6,379 bases of DNA from Thermodesulfovibrionales bacterium (lineage in GTDB: Bacteria > Nitrospirota > Thermodesulfovibrionia > Thermodesulfovibrionales > SM23-35), in the NCBI GenBank assembly GCA_022013235.1, contig JAKLQR010000184.1:1-6379 (forward strand). The letters run 5' to 3'. Below, in pieces: positions 1 to 5,432 of the stretch. Numbering within the stretch: position 1 is the first letter of the stretch; every line of letters starts with the position of its first letter. A model generated the notes under the pieces. It was not told the origin of the DNA. It saw nothing but the letters and a program-made list of their open reading frames with translations, and ran no database searches. The translations under genes and the position numbers were made by a program.

Positions 1-31
1 TAACAAATAAATACGGCTAAAGAAAATGAAC

Positions 32-56
32 TACCCCGCAGCAGAGCTGCGAGGTA
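32..56. repeat. REP-like hairpin, copy 1
   Basis: This is an imperfect palindrome. Positions 32-42 pair with 46-56 around an AGA loop, with a single C·A mismatch (36/52) inside the stem. It has the same layout as the hairpin 50 bp downstream: TACCCCG, four variable bases, C-AGA-G, the complement of those bases, then CGAGG. GC-rich hairpins of this kind, carrying a fixed mismatch and occurring in pairs, are typical of REP elements spread by REP-associated tyrosine (Y1) transposases. No transposase gene is present here, so the origin is inferred. Confidence 0.6.
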
Positions 57-81
57 TCAAAACAAAAAAGCAAGGAAGTTT

Positions 82-104
82 TACCCCGATGCAGAGCATC
101 GAGG
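82..104. repeat. REP-like hairpin, copy 2
   Basis: Positions 84-92 pair with 96-104 around the same AGA loop, with the same C·A mismatch (86/102). Two stem pairs differ from copy 1 in a compensatory way: C-G becomes A-T (89/99) and A-T becomes T-A (90/98). The folded form is therefore conserved rather than the bare sequence. The copy sits in the non-coding stretch before the gspC-like gene. It could also serve as a weak terminator for an unseen gene to the left, but no T-tract follows. Confidence 0.6.
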
Positions 105-122
105 AATTCTTTGATTAAAGGT

Positions 123-161
123 TGGTGCATCAACACAAGTCTCTATGCCCTGCATGCACCA
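123..161. repeat. 8-bp inverted repeat with 23-nt loop
   Basis: TGGTGCAT (123-130) is perfectly complementary to ATGCACCA (154-161). It lies about 30 bp upstream of the extended -10 element, so it could be an operator or a relic of a mobile element. Eight paired bases with a long loop can occur by chance, and nothing else supports a function. The rest of positions 1-190 contains no gene that I can support. Confidence 0.3.
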
Positions 162-190
162 CAATAATTCCATACTCGCCAGCGACTTTA

Positions 191-199
191 TGGTAGAAT
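191..199 (+). promoter_or_regulatory. Extended -10 promoter of the gspC-like gene
   Basis: TGG followed by TAGAAT matches the extended -10 form TGnTATAAT with one mismatch in the hexamer. No good -35 is visible 16-18 bp upstream, which extended -10 promoters can tolerate. Transcription would begin near 206, giving a leader of about 20 nt before the ATG at 228. A similar element (TGC-TAATAT) precedes the second gspC-like copy, which supports this call. Confidence 0.45.
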
Positions 200-227
200 T
201 TAGAAATAGAATTTTTCCGTGTATATT

Positions 228-941
228 ATGAAAATGCTCATACAAAATATCACTGTGCTGAATATGCTCCTCATCCTCGGCATCATTTTTTTTGCGCTCC
301 AGAGTCTTCTCCCGCATCTCTCCATTCAGGTCAGGTACGCGGTGCCTTCTGCAGGAAAAAGTCTGACCGGTGAGCAGGAGAGATCAGCAGAAATATCGGT
401 TCCTGCGCCAACAGAATACGGACTGGTTGCGGAAAGAAACCTTTTTCATCCGGAACGACACATTCCGGTAGAGAAAAAAGCGGAACAGCCGCTTCCAAAA
501 CCTGAATTCGTTCTCTATGGAACGATGATCACCGATGGGCTGAGTCTCGCATATGTGGAAGACCTGAAAGCGCCACGGAGTTCTCCGGGGAGAGGGAAAA
601 GGCAAACCTCCCTCAAAAAGGGGGACAGAATAAGCGGCTTCACTCTCAAAGAGATTCACAGCGACAACATTGTGCTGATGAGGGGTGATGAAAAACTTGT
701 AGTCTCTATACAAGACTCGTCGCATCCAAAGGCACGGACAGAATTCGGAGTATCGGAATCAACCGCTGAATCTCCTCCTGCTTCAGCATCGAAACCTCCG
801 TCTCAGCAGCATGCACCCAAAAGCCTCCCGCAAAGAGTTATGCAACCGTCTAATCCTTCGTCCCCACAGGCTGCTCCTCCGAGACCGGAACGCCGGCTGG
901 GTTCCCAGAAGACCTTTCGTCCACAGGCGCCGGGCAGATGA
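228..941 (+). CDS. gspC: GspC-like type II secretion inner-membrane protein
   Basis: The protein has a short cytoplasmic N-terminus, one membrane helix (about residues 8-28 counted from this start), and a periplasmic part. The periplasmic part contains AERNLFHP, KPEFVLYGTMITDG and LKKGDRISGFTLKEI..NIVLMRG, the layout of the GspC homology region that contacts the secretin GspD. No PDZ domain follows; the last ~75 residues are Pro/Ser/Gln-rich and probably disordered, so this is a short GspC. A GTG at 219 would add three residues. The ATG at 228 is preferred because the 65-codon relative at 1077 aligns from its own ATG to this codon without gaps. No clear Shine-Dalgarno is seen for either start. 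The stop overlaps the next ORF as ATGA. No other T2SS gene is intact in the window, so it may be an orphan; PilP-like proteins share parts of this fold. Confidence 0.7.
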   Translation: MKMLIQNITVLNMLLILGIIFFALQSLLPHLSIQVRYAVPSAGKSLTGEQERSAEISVPAPTEYGLVAERNLFHPERHIPVEKKAEQPLPKPEFVLYGTMITDGLSLAYVEDLKAPRSSPGRGKRQTSLKKGDRISGFTLKEIHSDNIVLMRGDEKLVVSIQDSSHPKARTEFGVSESTAESPPASASKPPSQQHAPKSLPQRVMQPSNPSSPQAAPPRPERRLGSQKTFRPQAPGR

Positions 942-1036
942 AAAAATTCGGTATCATAAAATTTATCATCTGCCTTCATCTGTGCAGTATACAATACGTT
1001 TCCTCTTCCATTTTCTCAAGTTTGAGTCTATGCTAA
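938..1036 (+). pseudogene. Possible 5' remnant of a gspD-like gene (32 codons)
   Basis: An ATG overlaps the gspC stop as ATGA, the usual sign of translational coupling. It opens a 32-codon ORF beginning MKKFGIIKFIICLHLC, with a basic start followed by a hydrophobic stretch like a signal peptide. In T2SS operons gspD commonly follows gspC and begins with such a signal. The ORF stops just where the upstream region of the second gspC-like copy seems to begin, which fits truncation by recombination. The peptide is too short to prove identity, so gspD is inferred from position only, and a chance ORF is possible. Confidence 0.3.
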
Positions 1037-1039
1037 TAT
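1031..1039 (+). promoter_or_regulatory. Extended -10 promoter before the truncated gspC-like copy
   Basis: TGC followed by TAATAT is an extended -10 with one mismatch in the hexamer. It lies 37 bp before the ATG at 1077, compared with 28 bp for the equivalent element before the ATG at 228. The preceding bases (TCTA versus TTTA) also resemble the first copy, so the duplication probably carried its promoter. It could now drive the 65-codon ORF and the glycosyltransferase gene. No convincing -35 is seen. Confidence 0.4.
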
Positions 1040-1076
1040 CTGTGATGCCGAATCATCGTATATATTTACTTATAAA

Positions 1077-1274
1077 ATGCGGGCAATTTCTCAAAACAAT
1101 GCCCATGATGAACTGCTCCTGATATTCGTAATGATATTTTTTGCGCTGCATCTTTTTTTCCCCCTTTTTGATATGCACGTCAGATATGCTCTGATCTCCG
1201 TACCAACTCTACCGATTCAACCCATTAAGGCAGTTATACCGTCAGTCCCGGTATTATTAAGTAACACAACGTGA
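1077..1274 (+). CDS. Truncated GspC-like paralogue (membrane anchor only)
   Basis: This 65-residue protein aligns without gaps over 43 residues to the start of the GspC-like protein at 228, with about 17 identities. Shared elements include IFFAL, a proline four residues after the helix core, and VRYA. The single membrane helix is kept. The ERNLF motif, the whole HR domain and the tail are missing, and the protein ends after a short Pro/Val-rich stretch. The frame is open and ends in TGA, overlapping the GTG of the glycosyltransferase gene by 4 bp (GTGA). It is either a decayed duplicate that now acts as a coupled leader ORF, or a small membrane protein in its own right. No Shine-Dalgarno is evident. 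Confidence 0.5.
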   Translation: MRAISQNNAHDELLLIFVMIFFALHLFFPLFDMHVRYALISVPTLPIQPIKAVIPSVPVLLSNTT

Positions 1275-2476
1275 CAAAAGCAGCCATAATAAATGCATTC
1301 AATCCAGAAACCTATAAGGGCGGGATAGAGACTTTTTTGTTGAATCTGAAGAAACTTCTTGAAAATCAAAATTTATCCGTTGACTTTCATTACTTGCTTC
1401 CAGAATCCACTTTAAAAATACCCCCCTGCCCCTTCACTTTCATGAGCAAAAAAATACCACGATTCCTGTTGGACTGTTACATGATGGGGCGAGCTTTCAC
1501 AAACATTCAGGAAAATTATGACCTTATTATATCCAATAACTTTTATGGCGTCGGCTTTTTTGCACCGAAAGTCAAAAGTTTCAATATTTACCACAGTTCT
1601 CATGCAGCATATGCCGACGCCCTCAAAGGGAAAATATCAGATTCAGATCATCGTGCTTTAAAATATTTTTTCGGGCATATCGGCGACAGGATGAGCGGGA
1701 GGAGAAAATATAAGATAGCAGTGAGTCAATCAGTAAGTGAAGAACTGCGCAGATATTACGGTTTGAATGGGATAGCCGTTGTGAATCACGGGATTGATAC
1801 AAATTTTTTCAAGAAAATTGAAGAGCCGATATCCCTTAGGCAAAAATGGGGTATCCCCTCTAATGCCTTTGTAGGTATATTCGTTGGAAGATGGGAAACT
1901 GGTAAAGGTATAGATATTCTGGAAGAAGCAATAAGGATCCGTCATGATGTGTTATGGCTTTTAGCTATAGGAGACTCTGAATGTCCTCTGAGCGGCGAAA
2001 ACATAAAAATAGTGAAAAATGCAGACAGAGAAAACCTCAGGGAACTCTATTCACTTTCTGACTTTATGCTTTTCCCAAGCTACTATGAAGGATTTGGATT
2101 GGTAATAATTGAGGCAATGGCATGCAAGCTGCCTGTCATATGTACAAATGTTGGGGTAGCAAAAGACCTGTTCCGATTTGACGTTCTGAGGGAACTCATT
2201 CTCCCGGTCACCGACACAAATGCGGTAGTCAGGGATATCAATAACCGTGTTGCATTACTGAGAAGCAACTTGCCGCGGAAACTGGCCCTTGGCAAAGCAG
2301 GGAGGGCAATCGTTTCAGAGCAGTATAGTCTGGTCCACTGGGAGCGGACAATGGCTTCGGCCCTCGGCTTTATGCGCAGTGGAATGCTGCCCCCGGGAAC
2401 AATTTGCACTAATAATCGATCGAACTCCCTCCGCTCATGGCATCGACAAATTTTCTGTGCCATGTTCCGTCAATGA
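1271..2476 (+). CDS. GT4-family glycosyltransferase (GT-B fold)
   Basis: The protein probably transfers a sugar from a nucleotide-sugar donor to a lipid, glycan or protein acceptor on the cytoplasmic side of the inner membrane. The N-terminal acceptor domain starts AAIINAFNPETYKGGIETF, with the Gly-Gly loop at residues 17-18. VNHGID (171-176) leads into the C-terminal donor domain. GRWETGKG supplies the Arg207/Lys212 pair that usually contacts the donor diphosphate. EGFGLVIIE (Glu273/Glu281) is the EX7E motif of retaining GT4 enzymes. The GTG start overlaps the preceding stop (GTGA), and no Shine-Dalgarno is visible, so translation may depend on coupling. Family homology appears to end near residue 367. 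The last ~22 residues are read antisense through the end of the convergent gene and look like a fortuitous extension. Sampled lines are AT-rich (32% G+C at 1321-1380 against 55% at 541-600), hinting at a separate origin. Acceptor and sugar cannot be told from sequence. Confidence 0.88.
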   Translation: MTKAAIINAFNPETYKGGIETFLLNLKKLLENQNLSVDFHYLLPESTLKIPPCPFTFMSKKIPRFLLDCYMMGRAFTNIQENYDLIISNNFYGVGFFAPKVKSFNIYHSSHAAYADALKGKISDSDHRALKYFFGHIGDRMSGRRKYKIAVSQSVSEELRRYYGLNGIAVVNHGIDTNFFKKIEEPISLRQKWGIPSNAFVGIFVGRWETGKGIDILEEAIRIRHDVLWLLAIGDSECPLSGENIKIVKNADRENLRELYSLSDFMLFPSYYEGFGLVIIEAMACKLPVICTNVGVAKDLFRFDVLRELILPVTDTNAVVRDINNRVALLRSNLPRKLALGKAGRAIVSEQYSLVHWERTMASALGFMRSGMLPPGTICTNNRSNSLRSWHRQIFCAMFRQ

Positions 2477-4085
2477 AAAGATACATGTCTTCGGTTACAA
2501 CCTCAGTGAGAGGAATCGAGGTCTCCCTTCCGAGCACTATCAGTTTCGGCACTTCATAGTTCACTTTTACTTTTACTGTCGCTTCATTCCCTTGAATCCT
2601 TACGTTCTCGATATTGTAAGCTTTATAGACCATCGGCCCTCTGTGGACTACATAAGAATCATAGGGTACCCGTACCCTGTAAAATGGATCATGTATGCTG
2701 TACGTTACCTTGTGATCTTTTTTGACCATTCCCTTCCAGTAGGCATTGACCCTCTCACGGAGCAGACGCGCTTTCTTCTCAATATCCACAGGTTTCTCTT
2801 TCTGACGGGCCATTTTCAGGGCTTTATCCCATTGCAGGCTTTGGATGACAATGTCTGCTGTTCTCCTCTCATCATCTCTGTATTGCTGCCATGCAATGTT
2901 CAGGGTTTTCTTTACAGAACTGATTCTCGGGCGAAAGGCGTAATATTTCCCTTCTGAAACCGGGATATCCTTTTCATACCACGTCTTTCCCCTGTCGGAA
3001 GAGATTTTCATCCTGATGCCGGAACGGATATCCCTTGAGTCCTCCCAGACAACAGCAACATTATTACCGTCAACAGCTATCCGGGGAAGCCATGATCTTG
3101 TGTTGTCAAATTGCTTCGAATCGATTCTCTGCACTTGCCATGAACTCCCGCTGTCCTCACTTGAGGCAGCATATATCCTCTGTTTGTATTTTCCCCTGTC
3201 CTCAGCGCTAAATACTGCCAAGATCCTCCCGTCATCCCAAACATATGAATCGAGCCTTGCCACATCAAGACCTTTCGTCTCCTGAATAGTAAATTTTCTC
3301 CATTCTCCTGATATCTTAGCCTGTCCCTCCAGCGCATATATCTGATTTCGGGAGGTTTTATAGATGATTGCAGGCTGATTCTTGACCTGAAATGCTTCCT
3401 GAAATGAGACCCCTTCTTCCGTTTCCTGCAGGATGGTGTTTCTCTGAAATTCCCCCGAAGACAGATCAAAAGGGACTACCCCTATAGCCTTCTCTCCTTC
3501 CGAAATACCCGAGTAGAAGAGATATATCATAGTATCTGTTGTAACCGGTGTCAGGTTATATATAGTCATTGCCGAATCTTCTGTAAGAGTGTGCTTTTTG
3601 AATGTCTTGCCGTGATCAAGCGATAGATGAAGGGAAAACGGAGTCTTCTCACTCTGAGATAAGCCGATGCAGCAAATCCTCCCTTTTGTATCGATAACAG
3701 CCCTGGCAGAGGCAAGCCCTTTTCCTGTTTCGAGAAATTGAACAGGCTCGAATGTTTTGCCTCTGTCACGGGATATCCTGCAGTGCATCTTAGTCTCGCC
3801 GGCACCCTTTTCAATCCACAGGAGGAAAACGATATCTCCTGAGACAATCAACTGAGGGCTTGTGATACTGGCTCCAGCTTTCTTGCTATCGCGAATTTTT
3901 ATTGGTTGACTCTGGACTCCTCTGATATAGAGATCCTGATCATGGATATAGCAGACCCAGTCAGCAGAGAGAATCGGCTCAAGGGTAAAGTCAATGGGCC
4001 CTGTCTTCACCAGTCCCCAGGCAAGGGACTGCAAGAAAAGGACTAAAAATAGCGTACCGGTTGCAGAAAGTATATTTCTTCTCAT
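2409..4085 (-). CDS. Exported Asp-box (sialidase-like) beta-propeller protein with C-terminal NTF2-like domain
   Basis: From the chosen start the protein has 558 residues. MRR plus a hydrophobic core ending in SLAWG forms a signal peptide. Four Asp-box motifs of the type SxDxGxTW follow at about residues 105-112, 155-162, 309-316 and 362-369. Their spacing is near 50, with a gap of about three units between the second and third, as expected for a six-bladed BNR/sialidase-type propeller with degenerate middle blades. After a charged helical linker (about 420-450), residues 437-547 resemble an NTF2-like fold: a helix with NAYWKGMVKKD, then strands with VRVPYDSYVV and TEDMYLFIDGTWHRKF. No sialidase RIP motif or clear catalytic triad is apparent, so a binding or scaffold role is as likely as hydrolysis. 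An in-frame ATG at 4115 would add ten residues. The ATG at 4085 is preferred because GGAGGG precedes it and the basic N-terminus then begins the signal peptide. Confidence 0.75.
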   Translation of the reverse strand: MRRNILSATGTLFLVLFLQSLAWGLVKTGPIDFTLEPILSADWVCYIHDQDLYIRGVQSQPIKIRDSKKAGASITSPQLIVSGDIVFLLWIEKGAGETKMHCRISRDRGKTFEPVQFLETGKGLASARAVIDTKGRICCIGLSQSEKTPFSLHLSLDHGKTFKKHTLTEDSAMTIYNLTPVTTDTMIYLFYSGISEGEKAIGVVPFDLSSGEFQRNTILQETEEGVSFQEAFQVKNQPAIIYKTSRNQIYALEGQAKISGEWRKFTIQETKGLDVARLDSYVWDDGRILAVFSAEDRGKYKQRIYAASSEDSGSSWQVQRIDSKQFDNTRSWLPRIAVDGNNVAVVWEDSRDIRSGIRMKISSDRGKTWYEKDIPVSEGKYYAFRPRISSVKKTLNIAWQQYRDDERRTADIVIQSLQWDKALKMARQKEKPVDIEKKARLLRERVNAYWKGMVKKDHKVTYSIHDPFYRVRVPYDSYVVHRGPMVYKAYNIENVRIQGNEATVKVKVNYEVPKLIVLGRETSIPLTEVVTEDMYLFIDGTWHRKFVDAMSGGSSIDY

Positions 4086-4087
4086 TT

Positions 4088-4093
4088 CCCTCC
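4088..4093 (-). promoter_or_regulatory. Shine-Dalgarno choosing the start at 4085
   Basis: On the minus strand GGAGGG lies two bases before the ATG at 4085-4083, which is strong pairing though slightly close. The alternative ATG at 4115 has only GAGA directly before it. The site therefore favours the shorter protein with a compact signal peptide. Confidence 0.5.
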
Positions 4094-4181
4094 AAAAAGA
4101 ACCGGCGGGTATCATTCTCTAAAGATATCCACCGGATTCTCAGTCGCTTTATTGCAATTTCTTAATTAAAAAAGCAGCTTA

Positions 4182-5177
4182 TTACCATCTGTCATTGCCG
4201 ATACTCATCAGGTATCCGTTATTGTTCGTTCCTCCGTATACAGGATTATTTACCACATATTCCAGCTTATACGCCGTTATCGGGTTCACTCCCTGCTCAC
4301 AGAGCCATGCCCATCCGCCGGTATTCTGTATGCTTGCAAACGTTGTGGAATCCATCATATCAACAAGGTCAATGCCCGCTGTACAGGTTGCATCCACTGG
4401 TTTTGTGAAATTAAGTTTCGAGCCTGCTCTTGAAATTACGCCGGTTGTTGTCATACCAGACGCATCATTGACTAATGCCACTGTCGTTGAAAGATTTGCT
4501 ATATCCATATCGTCACCGATCGGGGTTATGAAAAAACGGGTTGTCCACTCATTCGGCGGGAAAAAAGAGAACCATTTGCAATTCGTGCCGCCACCGGTAA
4601 TTGCTGTGGTGACTCCGACTTGGGTGAACTCATAGTCTTCACGGAAAGTATCATTGACCGCCCGATATCCCCATGCCGCGCCTGTCGCAATATCCATGAC
4701 AATGGCTTCGCCTCCGAGCGCCGTTGTAGCTCCGGCACTTACCGGCGAGCCGGTGGAGTTGGAATTTCTGACCAGAAGATATGCCCTGTTTGCACCAACA
4801 CTCGACATATGGAAAGTCCCGTCATAGGTATTCGGATCATTGAAAAGGGCATTCCCTCCATTGAGCACACCCGATGCATCGAATGATACCAGGTCGCCAT
4901 TGTAGGTAGTTCGCGTAAAACTTTGCAATAAACAGACACCCTCATAGTTTGGTGTCCCGCTCGCAGCGCATCCTTCATAGGTGCACTTCATCCGGTAGAT
5001 AAAATGAAGATGTGTTGAAGCAAATCCCGGCCGGTTAAATACCGAAACAATAGTAGTCACATTTGGCTGATTTACGGCAATCACAGGGAACAGGATTGTA
5101 TCCGCATACACATTCGAGAAAATGCCAACAAACATAATTGTGAAAGTGAGCATAAAAACCAGTATTCTTCTTTTCAT
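4182..5177 (-). CDS. Secreted protein of unknown function, paralogue A
   Basis: The protein has 331 residues. Residues 1-25 form a Sec signal peptide (MKRR, a hydrophobic core, VYA before DT). The mature part starts DTILFPVIAVNQPNVTTIV and is rich in Gly, Thr, Asn and aromatics, suggesting a beta-rich fold. It aligns over its full length with the gene upstream (5433-6379). Near-invariant blocks include LVSFDASGVLNGGNALFNDP, LGGEAI, GAAWGYRAVND, FFPPNEWTTRFFITPIGD, QNTGGWAW and YVVNNPVYGGTNNN. Cysteines lie at 65, 70, 82, 200, 265 and 293; those at 200 and 293 are missing from the paralogue. There is no LPXTG, lipobox or evident membrane anchor, so it is probably periplasmic or released. AAGGGGG, 5 nt before ATG, is a good ribosome site, and a clear promoter lies upstream. 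I do not recognise a named family; a structural or surface role is a guess. Confidence 0.85.
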   Translation of the reverse strand: MKRRILVFMLTFTIMFVGIFSNVYADTILFPVIAVNQPNVTTIVSVFNRPGFASTHLHFIYRMKCTYEGCAASGTPNYEGVCLLQSFTRTTYNGDLVSFDASGVLNGGNALFNDPNTYDGTFHMSSVGANRAYLLVRNSNSTGSPVSAGATTALGGEAIVMDIATGAAWGYRAVNDTFREDYEFTQVGVTTAITGGGTNCKWFSFFPPNEWTTRFFITPIGDDMDIANLSTTVALVNDASGMTTTGVISRAGSKLNFTKPVDATCTAGIDLVDMMDSTTFASIQNTGGWAWLCEQGVNPITAYKLEYVVNNPVYGGTNNNGYLMSIGNDRW

Positions 5178-5182
5178 TCAAT

Positions 5183-5189
5183 CCCCCTT
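5183..5189 (-). promoter_or_regulatory. Shine-Dalgarno of paralogue A
   Basis: On the minus strand AAGGGGG is followed by five bases (ATTGA) and then the ATG at 5177. The spacing and strength fix this start, which also gives a complete signal peptide beginning MKRR. Confidence 0.7.
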
Positions 5190-5237
5190 TCTAAAAGATA
5201 ATTTGCGACTCTTATACTGCCTTGTTATTGTAAGGAC

Positions 5238-5266
5238 ACTTTATCATGCCTGGATCAGACTGTCAA
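5238..5266 (-). promoter_or_regulatory. Sigma70-type promoter of paralogue A
   Basis: Read on the minus strand, a perfect TTGACA (5266-5261) is followed by a 17-bp spacer and TAAAGT (5243-5238), preceded by the TGA of an extended -10. Transcription should start near 5231, giving a leader of about 54 nt. It lies between the terminator of paralogue B and the start of A, so A has its own promoter. The propeller gene downstream may share this transcript. Confidence 0.75.
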
Positions 5267-5270
5267 GTCA

Positions 5271-5300
5271 GGAAAGCATTCGTGTCAAGGAAAGCATTCG
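5271..5300 (-). repeat. 12-bp direct repeat next to the -35
   Basis: GGAAAGCATTCG occurs at 5271-5282 and again at 5289-5300, a period of 18 bp. On the minus strand the units sit just upstream of the -35, centred near -45 and -63. A second TTGACA (5288-5283) lies between them. The arrangement suits an activator bound as a pair, but could also be a simple local duplication. Confidence 0.5.
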
Positions 5301-5361
5301 AATACACTCAGGTGACCTAAAAATTCAAATATACTGAAAGGGCATTCTTCAGCAGTCTGGC

Positions 5362-5404
5362 AAAAAAGAGCACGGGCACCAAAACAAGATGCCCGTGCTC
5401 TTTT
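5362..5404 (-). terminator. Intrinsic terminator after paralogue B
   Basis: Fifteen consecutive pairs (5364-5378 with 5390-5404) close an 11-nt loop, with a core of GAGCACGGGCA. On the minus strand the stem ends in a run of T residues (5367-5362). It lies 29 bp beyond the stop of paralogue B. The A-rich and T-rich flanks make it potentially bidirectional, but no plus-strand gene ends here. Confidence 0.9.
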
Positions 5405-5432
5405 CTTTAAAATATCTCTTCCGCTTCAGGTC

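Noticed and set aside
1..120. CRISPR-like repeats
   Set aside because: There are only two units, each a hairpin with differing stem sequence. They have no identical direct-repeat core long enough and no spacer series.
81..317. 78-codon minus-strand frame across the hairpin and the gspC start
   Set aside because: It is highly charged and without recognisable features. It crosses a REP-like hairpin, a promoter-like element and the start of a better-supported gene.
811..1122. 103-codon plus-strand frame spanning gspC tail and the gap
   Set aside because: It is a shifted frame of the Pro/Ser-rich tail. It has no ribosome site and runs across both the ATGA overlap and the second promoter.
2289..2957. 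222-codon plus-strand frame
   Set aside because: It lies antisense to the propeller gene, whose Asp boxes, signal peptide and C-terminal domain are clearly encoded on the minus strand.
4086..4181. Promoter or terminator between paralogue A and the propeller gene
   Set aside because: I see a T-rich stretch and TTAATTAA, but no hairpin before the T run and no -35/-10 pair with proper spacing.
5310..5318. AGGTGACCT near-palindrome as an operator
   Set aside because: The arms are only four bases and it lies about 80 bp upstream of the predicted transcription start, so chance is the simpler explanation.
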